From Spirochaetota bacterium (GTDB taxonomy: Bacteria > Spirochaetota > UBA4802 > JAFGJZ01), in NCBI GenBank assembly GCA_016928815.1, contig JAFGJZ010000054.1:1-37230 (forward strand): DNA of 37,230 nucleotides. Reading direction: 5' to 3'. The position numbers were made by a program, and so were the translations under genes. Below are positions 1-8,695 of the stretch, one piece after another. The notes beneath the pieces are model-generated. The model was given only the letters and a program-made list of their open reading frames with translations, was not told where the DNA came from and ran no database searches. Position 1 is the stretch's first letter; each line of letters begins with the position of its first letter.

Positions 1-109
1 TAACTTGTAATTTTGCAGTTATTTTGATAAAATTTATATTTATTTCTAAAATTTTAATCGGAAAATACCGTTAATGTAACAAGTATATTTATACAGCATA
101 GGTGAAATA

Positions 110-427
110 ATGATCAGAAATCATAAATACATGCCGGAAGATAATCTTATCGTTCTTCTTCTTCTCATGGTTTTAACCGGCTTTTTATATTATTTCTGGT
201 GGCTGATCCGTGTAAGCAGGCTTTTCGGAGATGACCCTGTTTCAAATGTTCTGCTGGTGATATTTACATGCGGAATCTGGAGTATTTATCTTGGTTTTAA
301 ATACATGCAGAAATCAGAAGAATTAAATAACCGTGATATGAAATGGTTTGTTGTTCTTTTTTTCCCGCTCTCTATGCTGATAATTCAGAATAATATAAAT
401 GAAAAGTTCCATCCAGGACGAAGTTGA
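110..427 (+). CDS. DUF4234-like small membrane protein
   Basis: The 105-residue product has three hydrophobic segments (about residues 13-33, 44-62 and 78-92). Its centre (TCGIWSIYLGFKYMQ) fits the GIYxxYW-type signature of DUF4234 membrane proteins, and it ends with the IIQNNIN-type motif that usually closes that domain. No enzymatic residues are evident and the function of the family is unknown. The ATG is preceded by AGGTGA at 100-105, a good ribosome binding site. It stops 13 nt before the zinc-ribbon/DUF4389-like gene and is probably co-transcribed with it. DUF4234 and DUF4389 proteins are both poorly characterised membrane families, so the pair may act together; that link is inference. 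Confidence 0.72.
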   Translation: MIRNHKYMPEDNLIVLLLLMVLTGFLYYFWWLIRVSRLFGDDPVSNVLLVIFTCGIWSIYLGFKYMQKSEELNNRDMKWFVVLFFPLSMLIIQNNINEKFHPGRS

Positions 428-440
428 CCGGGAGTATTAG

Positions 441-2282
441 ATGATAGTTAAATGTTCAGACTGTAATGCGTCGTTTTCTGTTGATGATGCCAAAATAAGC
501 GGAAAGAAATTCGCTTTTGATTGCCCGAGCTGCAGTCATCATAATATCATTGATAACAGAGAAACAGCAGCTCCTGCTGTCATGCCTGCGTTTGATTCCG
601 TAAAAGAATTTTCGGATGATGAACTTGTTGATAACTCAAATGCAATGGTAGCCGATGAATTTGAATTTGATGATGAAATAGAACCTGAGATTGACCTTTC
701 AGTTTTAAACAGACCTGCACAGACAGCCGATGATGACGCAATTATTGATGATGATTCCGCCAGTGAACCGATCAAACTTGATGATGATTCCGACGATCTT
801 GATTTTGACGACCTGGATCTGCCGGAGGAATTTTCGACAGGCAAAGAAGAAAATATGGGGTCCCTTTCTGCGGGAAATGATTCCGCATTTATGGATACTG
901 ACGATTTCAACCCGGTTGAGTCGGATGAACCTGATGCTTTTTCCGGTCTGGATCTGTCCGATGAAACAGGAGAACCGGAATCCGATGATGACAGTACGAC
1001 TATTGACCTTGATTCACTTGACATAGACCTGGACGGTCTTGACGAAGCTGCAGAGGATGAGCCCGGATTGACTGCAGCCGGTGATGAGTCAGGTATTGAA
1101 AATGATGATCTTACTCTTGATCTTGCATCGCTTGATATTAATCTTGAGGAAAGTGATGAAATCAAATCCGGCGAAAATCTTGATGATTCGGCTGACGACA
1201 GACTTTCTCTCGAAGATGCCGGGCTTTCTCTTGATGAAATTTCCGCCGATGACCAGATGATCATTGAGGATGAGACGGAAACAGAGGATGAGCTCAGACT
1301 GTCAATAGATGAAATTCCGGGTCTCAATGTTGATGAACTGGCATCTTCCGGTAATGATGATTTTCCGGAAGCCGATGAAACGGAAGATGAACTCAGACTA
1401 TCGATAGATGAAATTCCCGGTTTAAACGTTGATGAACTTGCCGCATCTGCAGCTGAAGATGAAGCGGATGTTTTTGAAAACAGTACAATGGAATTTGATG
1501 AAATTCCGGAAATGGATGACGGCAGTTCCGATAATCTGATTATAGATGAATTCAGGGAAAGCAATCTTCCTGAAGTGGATATGGAAAAGTATGAAGCCGG
1601 TCCTTTGATAAAAGACCCGGATATTTTTGACATTGATATGGAAGACATTGATGATTACATAGAGGACAATTTTGATCATTCAGGTAAAGGTTATATAAAT
1701 TTTTCAATTGATTATTCTTTAAAATTTTCCAGAATGAAGGCTTTCCTGCGTCTCATAGGATTATATTACATTGTATTCATACCGCATTTTATTGTTCTTT
1801 ACATTTACAATGCGCTATCCATGATTACAGGCTGTCTTAACTGGATTCTGATTCTTTTCAGCGGAAAAGGTGAACGTGATTTTTATGCAATTCAGGAAAA
1901 AACACTCAGATATAATTTGAGTTTTTCCGGATCAGTTTTTAATGTAATTGAAGATAATCCGCGTTTTGCCGGAAACACAGGACTTGATGATACACTGCAG
2001 ATGAAAGCGGCACTTCCGGAAAATCCTTCACGTTTTCTTGCCGCCATGAGATTATCTGGTATTGGAATTATGTTTCTGTCTCTGCCGCATATTGTTTTAT
2101 TGAGCATACTTTCTTCAGGTATGATTCTCATATGGTTTATCGGCCTGATCTCAGTAATAGTATCCGGTAAATGGCCGAACATTCTTTTTGATTTCATGGT
2201 ACGCTATCTGCGGTATGCAGGTAACGTATGTGCATATCTTTCAGGACTTTCCGACAGCTATCCGTCTTTCAGGTTTGACTAA
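441..2282 (+). CDS. Zinc-ribbon / acidic-repeat / tandem DUF4389-like membrane protein
   Basis: A 613-residue three-part protein. Residues 1-36 form an MJ0042-type zinc ribbon with C5, C8, C28 and C31. Residues about 60-415 are extremely rich in Asp, Glu, Ser and Leu and are probably disordered; they carry recurring SLDIxL and LSIDEIPGL elements, including a 21-residue segment repeated exactly at 281-301 and 314-334. The C-terminus has two related hydrophobic halves (about 427-510 and 527-613), each opening with an SR-x3-A-x2-RL-type stretch and a PHxxxL helix. The second ends YLRYAGNVCAYLSGLSDSYP, resembling the RW-x-RVxAYxxxLTDxYPPF end of DUF4389. GGGAG at 431-435 supports the ATG. The likely topology is a cytoplasmic zinc ribbon and acidic arm tethered to the membrane. 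Its role is unknown. Confidence 0.7.
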   Translation: MIVKCSDCNASFSVDDAKISGKKFAFDCPSCSHHNIIDNRETAAPAVMPAFDSVKEFSDDELVDNSNAMVADEFEFDDEIEPEIDLSVLNRPAQTADDDAIIDDDSASEPIKLDDDSDDLDFDDLDLPEEFSTGKEENMGSLSAGNDSAFMDTDDFNPVESDEPDAFSGLDLSDETGEPESDDDSTTIDLDSLDIDLDGLDEAAEDEPGLTAAGDESGIENDDLTLDLASLDINLEESDEIKSGENLDDSADDRLSLEDAGLSLDEISADDQMIIEDETETEDELRLSIDEIPGLNVDELASSGNDDFPEADETEDELRLSIDEIPGLNVDELAASAAEDEADVFENSTMEFDEIPEMDDGSSDNLIIDEFRESNLPEVDMEKYEAGPLIKDPDIFDIDMEDIDDYIEDNFDHSGKGYINFSIDYSLKFSRMKAFLRLIGLYYIVFIPHFIVLYIYNALSMITGCLNWILILFSGKGERDFYAIQEKTLRYNLSFSGSVFNVIEDNPRFAGNTGLDDTLQMKAALPENPSRFLAAMRLSGIGIMFLSLPHIVLLSILSSGMILIWFIGLISVIVSGKWPNILFDFMVRYLRYAGNVCAYLSGLSDSYPSFRFD

Positions 2283-2284
2283 AA

Positions 2285-4216
2285 TTGGATTTTGACATAA
2301 CCGTTGAAGAAATATTTTCAGAAGAAGGATGTTTAAAAGACATCCTTCCTTTTTATGAATACCGCGACAGTCAGAAAAATATGGCAGTGTTTATTGAACA
2401 ATGCGCAGCTGAAAACTCAGATGCGCTTATAGAAGCCGGAACCGGTACCGGTAAAACTATGGCCTATCTCGTTCCTGTTATAAAATATGCAATGGACAGC
2501 GGAAAAAAAATTGCAGTATCTACTGAAACAAAGGCACTTCAGCGGCAGCTTCTTGAAAAAGACATACCTTCCGCAGAAAAAATAATGAAGGAACTTTACG
2601 GTTATAATGTTAAGACTTCGCTGTGTCTGGGAAGTTCCAATTATCCATGTTATACGCGCTATAAGGGGGTAGTCGGACATGGTGCGTTTCTCTTCGGTGA
2701 CAGGGATGCCGCAGATGAAATTGCGACGATGTTTGAAAGCGGACTTGTTTTTACATTTGAAGACACTTCAGTAGAATGGGATTTCTGGTCGCAGATAAAC
2801 CGTGAACCGGAATCATGTAATATGAAAACATGCAAAAATAAAACGCAATGTGTCTACTGCCGTGTGAGAAATGAATGGAGCAGGGCTGATCTCCTTATAA
2901 TGAATCACTATCTTTTTTTTGCAAATCTCAAATCCGGCAGGACGTTTCTTCCACAGTTTGATGTAATCGTTTTTGATGAAGCGCATTCACTTGAAACGGT
3001 CGCCTCTTCGCAGATGGGATTTGAAATTAATAAAAAAATCACCGGCGACATTGTCAGCAGAATAAGGAAAAGCAGAAATGAACTTGTTTTTGATAAAATC
3101 GATTCGAAGGATATTCAGAAGGAATTAGCTGCAGATTTTAAAAAATTTACAGAAGAACTGCCGGGGTTTTTCAGTGCGCTGCAGGAAAAGCTTGGTGAAA
3201 ATTTGAATATCAGACTTAAAAAAGGTTTTCCGGAGGGTGAGGCTCTCCTGAAATCTGTTGAATCTTTTTATAAAAATTTTCAAAAAACTGAAAAGGATTT
3301 CAGTACAAATGAATTCACCAAAATGGAGTATGATGCGCTCTCTTCTAGGCTGTTTTCTCTCTATCAAAGTCTGAATATGACCGTATATGGATTTGAGAAA
3401 AACTGGGTTTACTGGATTGAGTCCTCTCGTGATGACGTTACTCTTGTTGCCCAGCCGGTTGATATCCGCGACATCATGCGGCATGATGTGTTTGAATTTT
3501 TTGAGTCATCTTTTTTCATATCAGCCACGTTAACCGTTAATAATTCATTTGATTATACAATCAGAAAACTGGGACTGCATGAACCACGCAAATTAATGCT
3601 CGGATCACCTTTTAATTACAGGGAAAACTGCATTCTGTATATTCCTGATACTGAAATAAATCCGCAGTCGGATTTATACACCAGGTATGTTGCGGAAATA
3701 ACTGCTTTTCTGATTGAAAAGTCGGGCGGACGGACAATGGTTCTTTTTACTTCATATAAAATGCTGGAGGACTGCAGACAGATATTAAGCGGTCTGGTTG
3801 AGTGTGAAATATACTCACAGAATGAAAGCAGTGCGGCAAGAGCGATCAGCAGCTACCGGGAAAATGTTAATTCCGTTCTGCTTGGTACACATTCTTTCTG
3901 GCAGGGTATTGATCTTCAGGGTGACAGTCTGAAAAATCTGGTAATCACGCGGCTTCCGTTTGCAGTTCCCGATAAACCGCTTATCGAAGCCAGGATTGAA
4001 AAAATTACGGAATCAGGCGGGAATTCATTTTTTGATTTCCAGATTCCCGAAGCGGTTATTAAATTCAGACAGGGATTCGGCAGATTAATCCGCAGCAGTA
4101 CCGATACCGGCATTGTAGCAGTCCTGGATAATAGAATTATTCAGAAAAATTACGGAAAATATTTTTTGAATTCACTTCCGGTATGCAGAATAGTTAAGGA
4201 TTTAAAACAGCTTTGA
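2285..4216 (+). CDS. dinG: DinG-family ATP-dependent DNA helicase with Fe-S cluster
   Basis: A superfamily 2 (XPD-like) helicase of 643 residues. It shows Walker A GTGTGKT at 52-58, a DEAH box (VFDEAH), SATL, WQGIDLQG and the terminal QGFGRLIR motif VI. Cysteines C122, C178, C183 and C189 match the [4Fe-4S] ligand spacing of E. coli DinG (x4 and x5 between the last three), and an extra C192 follows. DinG enzymes unwind R-loops, D-loops and forked DNA. The start is a TTG two bases after the preceding stop, with AGG at 2271-2273, so it is translationally coupled to the DUF4389-like gene. The stop abuts the stop of the opposing STAS gene. There is no N-terminal exonuclease domain of the kind seen in Gram-positive DinG. 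Confidence 0.93.
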   Translation: MDFDITVEEIFSEEGCLKDILPFYEYRDSQKNMAVFIEQCAAENSDALIEAGTGTGKTMAYLVPVIKYAMDSGKKIAVSTETKALQRQLLEKDIPSAEKIMKELYGYNVKTSLCLGSSNYPCYTRYKGVVGHGAFLFGDRDAADEIATMFESGLVFTFEDTSVEWDFWSQINREPESCNMKTCKNKTQCVYCRVRNEWSRADLLIMNHYLFFANLKSGRTFLPQFDVIVFDEAHSLETVASSQMGFEINKKITGDIVSRIRKSRNELVFDKIDSKDIQKELAADFKKFTEELPGFFSALQEKLGENLNIRLKKGFPEGEALLKSVESFYKNFQKTEKDFSTNEFTKMEYDALSSRLFSLYQSLNMTVYGFEKNWVYWIESSRDDVTLVAQPVDIRDIMRHDVFEFFESSFFISATLTVNNSFDYTIRKLGLHEPRKLMLGSPFNYRENCILYIPDTEINPQSDLYTRYVAEITAFLIEKSGGRTMVLFTSYKMLEDCRQILSGLVECEIYSQNESSAARAISSYRENVNSVLLGTHSFWQGIDLQGDSLKNLVITRLPFAVPDKPLIEARIEKITESGGNSFFDFQIPEAVIKFRQGFGRLIRSSTDTGIVAVLDNRIIQKNYGKYFLNSLPVCRIVKDLKQL

Positions 4217-4582
4217 TCAGATGCTGAGAAGGAGACTGACAGCTTCGTCATCCGTTTCTGTCTGTCTGACAAAATCAAGTATGCCGACAATTTCCATTAC
4301 TTTTTTAAAATGCGGAGTAAGCGCGACAAACACTATCTGAGCTTTTGACTCCCCAATAGTCTGAATTATGTTTATTAAAGTTGCAATTCCCGCGGAATTT
4401 ATGTAATTTGTTTTTTCAAAATTTATTATAAGTTTTGGCGAATCAGTAATATTCTGAATTTCTTTCAGTGCATTGAGTATTTCATGATCAGTTTCGGATG
4501 TCATGTCCCCTTCAATGGAAATAACGGGTACATTGTTTATAAATTTATGTTCAACTTTCTGATTGTTCATATAGACATCCAT
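4217..4582 (-). CDS. STAS-domain protein, anti-sigma factor antagonist type
   Basis: The 121 residues are a single STAS domain of the SpoIIAA/RsbV type. The signature DSPKLIINFEKTNYINSAGI contains Ser63 at the position phosphorylated by the cognate RsbW/SpoIIAB-type kinase in known antagonists. Proteins of this kind relieve anti-sigma inhibition in partner-switching cascades or act downstream of PP2C phosphatases. No kinase, phosphatase or sigma factor lies in the window, so the partner must be elsewhere. ATG at 4582 gives this length; an ATG at 4570 would remove four residues, and neither has a strong ribosome binding site. A sigma70-like promoter lies at 4672-4699. The gene ends flush against dinG. 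Confidence 0.9.
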   Translation of the reverse strand: MDVYMNNQKVEHKFINNVPVISIEGDMTSETDHEILNALKEIQNITDSPKLIINFEKTNYINSAGIATLINIIQTIGESKAQIVFVALTPHFKKVMEIVGILDFVRQTETDDEAVSLLLSI

Positions 4583-4671
4583 TCATAATTACTTTAATTT
4601 GTCTGAAACCTTAATTACAATTAAATGCCCGGCTGCTGAAATTAATTTAGAAACCGGTTTTCAGTCTGCTT

Positions 4672-4699
4672 ATTCTACATTAAAAAATTCATTAGTCAA
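4672..4699 (-). promoter_or_regulatory. Sigma70-like promoter for the STAS gene
   Basis: On the minus strand, TTGACT (4694-4699), a 16-nt spacer and TAGAAT (4672-4677) give 5/6 matches to each consensus hexamer. The expected start of transcription is near 4665, leaving a leader of about 80 nt before ATG 4582. A 10-bp palindrome AAACCGGTTT (4651-4660) lies just downstream of that start and could be an operator; that is speculative. Confidence 0.5.
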
Positions 4700-4729
4700 G
4701 AAATAAACATAATTATGATTTTAATCTGT

Positions 4730-7021
4730 TCAGATTTTCTGAAGAGGAGTGTATTTTTCAAGAAAAGACTTAACGCCTACAGTATTGAAGTTAATGGTGA
4801 GTTTTACGTTATCACCGGTTCCTTCAATGGTTAAAATGTAACCGTTGCCGTATTTCGGATGATTGACCCTGTCACGGATGCTGAAAGATGAACTGCTGTT
4901 TTCCTTTTTCCCGGAATCACCGGTTCCGGAATTTATCTTATTAAAAAAATCCTTTGCTTCAGCTGATGCGCTTCCTGCAGAAAAGCCTGCCGTGCTTTCT
5001 GTTCTTCTGAATACCGTATTCGTGCCGGCAAAAGAACCGCCGTAAATCTGCGATGATGAATTTGATTCTGAATATACCTGATGATTCAGGAATGAGGGAT
5101 CAATCTCATCTATAAATCTTGACTTCTCCTTATATGAAATACCGCTGTATGAACGTCTGAACTCAGCTGAAGTAATAAAAAGAATGTTCATGGCTCTGGT
5201 AATTCCTACATATGCCAGCCGGCGTTCTTCCTCTATTCCTTCTTCATTGTCGGATGAATTGAAATGCGGAAATGTTCCTTCCTCCATTCCAGTCAGAAAT
5301 ACTACGGGATATTCCAGTCCTTTTGCATTATGTACTGTCATCAGAGTGACGCAGTTATCGGGATCAGCTGTATTCTCGTCATCAAGCGGGTTCTCTTCAC
5401 TGGTAAGAAGGGATATTTCCTGAAGAAATTCTTCAAGCGTTGATTCCGGGTTTGCATTTTCATATTCAAAAATAGAATTAAAAAATTCATCAATATTTTC
5501 CAGTCTTGTTTTGCTTTCAGGGGTATTCTCTTCCTCAAGACTTCTTTTATATCCTGAATCTGAAATTACATCCCTTACAAAATCTGTAAGTTTTAATTTT
5601 TCCGGTACATAGCTGTGCTTGACGAAAAAAGAAAGCATGATTGAGCGGAATTTTACAAGACCTGCCGGTATTTTGCCTCCGAACTGAATTTCTTTGTCGA
5701 TTACTTCCCATTCGGAGATCTGTTCCTCATACGCAGCATCACGTATCTTTTCAATAGTTTTGGCTCCGATTCCTCTCGGAGGATTATTTATTGACCGGAA
5801 TAATGAAATTGTATCAAACGGATTTACTATGAGTTTGAGATATGATACTATATCCTTGATTTCCTTCCTGTCGTAAAATTTCAATCCGCCGACAATTCGG
5901 TAGTTAATATCATTTTTTCTCAAATAATCCTCAAAAATTCTCGACTGGGCGTTCGTTCTGTAGAAAACAGCAAAATCCGAATTATTCAGGCCTTCATCAT
6001 GTTTAATGGACTGAATTTTATTAATAACAAATTCTGCTTCCCCGTATTCATTGTTTGCCGAGCAGTAAACCGGTTTTTCTCCGTCACCTCTGGTTGAAAT
6101 CAGCTGTTTATCTTTCCGTTCGATATTATTGCGGATCACTGAATGAGCGGCATTCAATATGGGAGCAGTAGAGCGGTAATTATGTTCAAGTTTCACTACA
6201 AGCGCATTGGGGTAATCTTTTTCAAAGTCGAGAATGTTCCTAATGTTGGCACCGCGCCATGAGTATATTGACTGGTCATCATCTCCCACTACGCAGATGT
6301 TTTTATATTTATCCGCAAGCATTTTTGTAATCAGATATTGTGCCTTGTTGGTATCCTGATACTCATCCACCATTATATATTTCCATTTATTCTGGAGATC
6401 TTCAAGAGAATCAGGTGAATTCTTAAGAAGAACAACGGTCTTGATTAAAAGATCATTGAAATCAAGTGCATTTCTTGAATGAAGTTTTTCATTATAGGAT
6501 TCATATAATTCCGCAAAATTAAATGAATAGCTGTCAGGGAAGAAAAGAGAGTTGTCCCGGCTGTCGAGTTCGGCTTTATCCTTGATTTCTGATATTTTTG
6601 AAACTATGGCGGAAGGTTTCTGCTTTTTGGGATCGATTTTCATATCAAGAAGTATTTCTTTTATTACTGATTCCTGATCCTTTGAATCATAAATTGTGAA
6701 GTTTGAAGGAATGCCGATATGTTTACCGTATCTGCGGAGGATGTAAACGCATGATGCATGAAAAGTTCTGATAAATACCTGCTCTCCGGCAGGCCCGATC
6801 AGGTCGATTACGCGTTTGCGCATTTCTGCCGCCGCTTTGTTCGTAAAAGTAACAGCCATTATGCAGAACGGCGGTACGTTATGATTACGGATCAGATTAG
6901 CTGTCCGGTATGTAATTACCCTTGTTTTACCTGAGCCTGCTCCGGCGAGTATCAGCAGCGGTCCGTTTACGGCTGAAGCTGCCGCAAATTGCGTTTCGTT
7001 TAACTGTTTCCTGAAATCCAT
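4730..7021 (-). CDS. pcrA: PcrA/UvrD-type superfamily 1A DNA helicase
   Basis: A 3'-to-5' helicase of 763 residues used in nucleotide excision and mismatch repair and in clearing recombinase or stalled polymerase. Visible motifs are Q-motif LNETQ, Walker A GAGSGKT at 27-33, Walker B DEYQDTN, motif III VVGDDDQSIYSWRGA, motif IV EHNYRS, motif V TVHNAKGLEYPVVF and motif VI YVGITRA. The last 45 residues (HPKYGNGYI onward) match the PcrA C-terminal Tudor-like RNA polymerase-binding module. The start at 7021 is preferred over an upstream TTG at 7066 because GAGG sits seven bases upstream and the family begins with a short lead-in to LNETQ. PcrA and UvrD cannot be separated by eye; the Tudor-like tail favours PcrA. 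Confidence 0.93.
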   Translation of the reverse strand: MDFRKQLNETQFAAASAVNGPLLILAGAGSGKTRVITYRTANLIRNHNVPPFCIMAVTFTNKAAAEMRKRVIDLIGPAGEQVFIRTFHASCVYILRRYGKHIGIPSNFTIYDSKDQESVIKEILLDMKIDPKKQKPSAIVSKISEIKDKAELDSRDNSLFFPDSYSFNFAELYESYNEKLHSRNALDFNDLLIKTVVLLKNSPDSLEDLQNKWKYIMVDEYQDTNKAQYLITKMLADKYKNICVVGDDDQSIYSWRGANIRNILDFEKDYPNALVVKLEHNYRSTAPILNAAHSVIRNNIERKDKQLISTRGDGEKPVYCSANNEYGEAEFVINKIQSIKHDEGLNNSDFAVFYRTNAQSRIFEDYLRKNDINYRIVGGLKFYDRKEIKDIVSYLKLIVNPFDTISLFRSINNPPRGIGAKTIEKIRDAAYEEQISEWEVIDKEIQFGGKIPAGLVKFRSIMLSFFVKHSYVPEKLKLTDFVRDVISDSGYKRSLEEENTPESKTRLENIDEFFNSIFEYENANPESTLEEFLQEISLLTSEENPLDDENTADPDNCVTLMTVHNAKGLEYPVVFLTGMEEGTFPHFNSSDNEEGIEEERRLAYVGITRAMNILFITSAEFRRSYSGISYKEKSRFIDEIDPSFLNHQVYSESNSSSQIYGGSFAGTNTVFRRTESTAGFSAGSASAEAKDFFNKINSGTGDSGKKENSSSSFSIRDRVNHPKYGNGYILTIEGTGDNVKLTINFNTVGVKSFLEKYTPLQKI

Positions 7022-7083
7022 ATTATCCTCAATACGTAAGTTCCGCATCAGACATTTTTTGTTCAAGTATTTTTTTAATCTGC

Positions 7084-7112
7084 TTGAAATTTTTAGTTCA
7101 AAATGATATTAA
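7084..7112 (+). promoter_or_regulatory. Possible promoter of the TerB-like gene
   Basis: TTGAAA (7084-7089), a 17-nt spacer and TATTAA (7107-7112) resemble a sigma70 promoter. If real, the TTG at 7084 that opens the longest reading frame is a -35 element, not a start codon, which supports the ATG at 7141. The stretch is AT-rich, so chance matches are possible. Confidence 0.35.
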
Positions 7113-7140
7113 TTACAAAAATCATATTCTGGAATTTAAT

Positions 7141-7479
7141 ATGACAAAAAATAAGGCGGTTTTAACGGTTCTTGTCGGTTTGATGGCTATTGATGAAGTT
7201 ATCGATATGAATGAAATTGATGAAATTAATGAGTTCATGTGTAAAGGAAAGTATGATTATAACTGTCTTGATATAGGAATTGCCAATAATCTTCTTCTGC
7301 TCGATTCGGAAGAAATTGAAGAGCATTTTAATAAAGCTGTTGATTTTCTGAAGGACTGCGATAAGGAAGAAAAGCGCTATATTTACGAGTATGCATGTAT
7401 GGTGGTTGACTCTGACGGTATTCTCGATGAAGGTGAAGAACGGCTGCTTAATAAACTTAAAAATGTATGGGGATTATAA
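7141..7479 (+). CDS. TerB-like protein
   Basis: A 112-residue, mostly helical acidic protein. The opening AVLTVLVGLMAIDEVIDMNE and the later YACMVVDSDGILDEGEERLL are the two D-x-D/G-x-hydrophobic-x-x-x-E repeats typical of the TerB (tellurite resistance/DjlA-like) fold, where paired acidic residues can bind metal. TerB-type proteins are linked to membrane-associated stress complexes, but the substrate is unknown. ATG 7141 is preferred; a TTG start at 7084 would add 19 AT-rich-encoded residues that do not look like family. The stop TAA overlaps the ATG of the next gene as TAATG, indicating coupled translation with a four-helix membrane protein. Confidence 0.7.
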   Translation: MTKNKAVLTVLVGLMAIDEVIDMNEIDEINEFMCKGKYDYNCLDIGIANNLLLLDSEEIEEHFNKAVDFLKDCDKEEKRYIYEYACMVVDSDGILDEGEERLLNKLKNVWGL

Positions 7480-7883
7480 TGAGTCTTGATTTAATTGGAA
7501 TACTGATTTTATTCGCTGCAGTGATTTTAAGCAGAATGATTTCAGAGCGGGCAAACAGGTACATTTCTAATGATGAAAAAATAAAATTCGTTGATTCATT
7601 TTCAAACATAAGAAAATATTCACTGATACCGCTGGCGATCATACTTGTCCTGTTTTTTATTACTTACAGATATCTTCAGAAATATCAGGCGGTAATGCTT
7701 GTCATATATTTTTCACTTCTGATTTCATATGTAGTGATTCTGAATTTGTGGATATATTTCAGATTGAAAAAAATAGAAATAAATAGGATGTATCTGAGAC
7801 AGTATCTAATCAGCCGGGCAATACCTTTAGTCGGCATAATTATTTTTGCTGTTCTTCTGGCGGTTAAAACTCTTGGAATATAA
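7479..7883 (+). CDS. Small four-helix membrane protein of unknown function
   Basis: The 134-residue product is dominated by four hydrophobic stretches near the N-terminus, the centre (IPLAIILVLFFITY and AVMLVIYFSLLISYVVIL) and the C-terminus (IPLVGIIIFAVLLAV). A charged loop lies between the first two. I recognise no family. ATG 7479 shares its A with the stop of the TerB-like gene and has GGGG at 7469-7472, so it is preferred over the in-frame ATG at 7467. It is probably the membrane partner of the TerB-like protein; that rests only on the overlap. A strong inverted repeat follows the stop. Confidence 0.65.
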   Translation: MSLDLIGILILFAAVILSRMISERANRYISNDEKIKFVDSFSNIRKYSLIPLAIILVLFFITYRYLQKYQAVMLVIYFSLLISYVVILNLWIYFRLKKIEINRMYLRQYLISRAIPLVGIIIFAVLLAVKTLGI

Positions 7884-7884
7884 T

Positions 7885-7928
7885 AAATAATTTTTATGCA
7901 GTTCCATGAAACGGCATAAAAATTATTT
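7885..7928. terminator. Bidirectional intrinsic terminator
   Basis: A perfect 15-bp inverted repeat (AAATAATTTTTATGC at 7885-7899 and its complement at 7914-7928) encloses a 14-nt loop between two convergent genes. The arms give T-rich tails on both strands, so it can end the TerB-like operon and the ABC importer operon. The stem is AT-rich apart from its inner GC pair. Confidence 0.75.
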
Positions 7929-7933
7929 TATAA

Positions 7934-8695
7934 CTACAGTACATGTTTCAGAAACTGGCGTGTTCTTTCTTCTGTTGAATTATTAAATATCTGGTCAGGT
8001 GTTCCTTTTTCAACTATCTCGCCATTGTCCATAAGGATTATGGTATCTGCTGCATTTCTTGCAAATCCCATTTCATGTGAAACGATCATCATTGTCATGC
8101 CTTCCTTCGCAAGATCAAGCATTACATCAAGTACTTCTTTTACCATTTCAGGGTCAAGTGCGGAAGTAGGTTCGTCAAACAGCATTACTTTCGGATTCAT
8201 GGCAAGTGATCTTGCTATTGCAACTCTCTGCTGCTGGCCGCCTGAAAGTTCTTCCGGAAATGCATCTTTTTTTTCTTCAAGGCCGACCCGTTTTAAAAGA
8301 GCGATTGCATTTTTTTCAGCTTCTTCCCTGCTGATTTTTTTTACCGTTATCGGAGAAAGAGTAATGTTTTTAAGTACTGTCAGATGAGGAAAAAGGTTGA
8401 ACTGCTGAAAAACCATTCCGACTTCCTCGCGTATTTCGCGGATATCCGATTCGGGATGGGTTACCGATTTGTTATCAACCAGTATTTCACCTGAGGTAAG
8501 AGTCTCAAGTCTGTTTACGCATCTGAGCAGTGTGCTTTTTCCGCTGCCGGATGGTCCAATTACAAATACCACTTCACCTTTTTTTATTTCAAGCGATACG
8601 TTATTTACGGCATGAAGCAGTTTTCTGCTGCCGTCTGATGATTTGACATGAAATGTTTTTTTAGCGTTTTTAATTACGACAATATTATCTTGCAT
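7934..8695 (-). CDS. Polar amino-acid ABC transporter, ATP-binding subunit
   Basis: A 253-residue ABC ATPase of the GlnQ/HisP/ArtP type. Walker [10 protein letters not shown] is at 47-55, the Q-loop [12 protein letters not shown] at 96-107, signature LSGGQ at 150-154, Walker B MLFDEP at 171-176, the D-loop SALD and the switch His at 207. It powers import through the permease encoded just upstream and overlapping by 11 nt. GAGAGGATG at 8700-8708 precedes the ATG. It is the last gene of the binding protein-permease-ATPase operon. The family handles glutamine, arginine, histidine, cystine or glutamate; sequence alone does not give the substrate. Confidence 0.95.
   Translation of the reverse strand: MQDNIVVIKNAKKTFHVKSSDGSRKLLHAVNNVSLEIKKGEVVFVIGPSGSGKSTLLRCVNRLETLTSGEILVDNKSVTHPESDIREIREEVGMVFQQFNLFPHLTVLKNITLSPITVKKISREEAEKNAIALLKRVGLEEKKDAFPEELSGGQQQRVAIARSLAMNPKVMLFDEPTSALDPEMVKEVLDVMLDLAKEGMTMMIVSHEMGFARNAADTIILMDNGEIVEKGTPDQIFNNSTEERTRQFLKHVL

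Noticed and set aside
539..1648. Long antisense serine-rich reading frame opposite the acidic arm
   Set aside because: It is a by-product of GAT/GAA-rich codons on the plus strand reading as Ser-rich on the other; it has no ribosome binding site and no recognisable domain.
4651..4660. Palindrome AAACCGGTTT as a terminator of pcrA
   Set aside because: It has no loop and no following T-tract, so it cannot be a normal terminator; at most it is an operator next to the STAS promoter.
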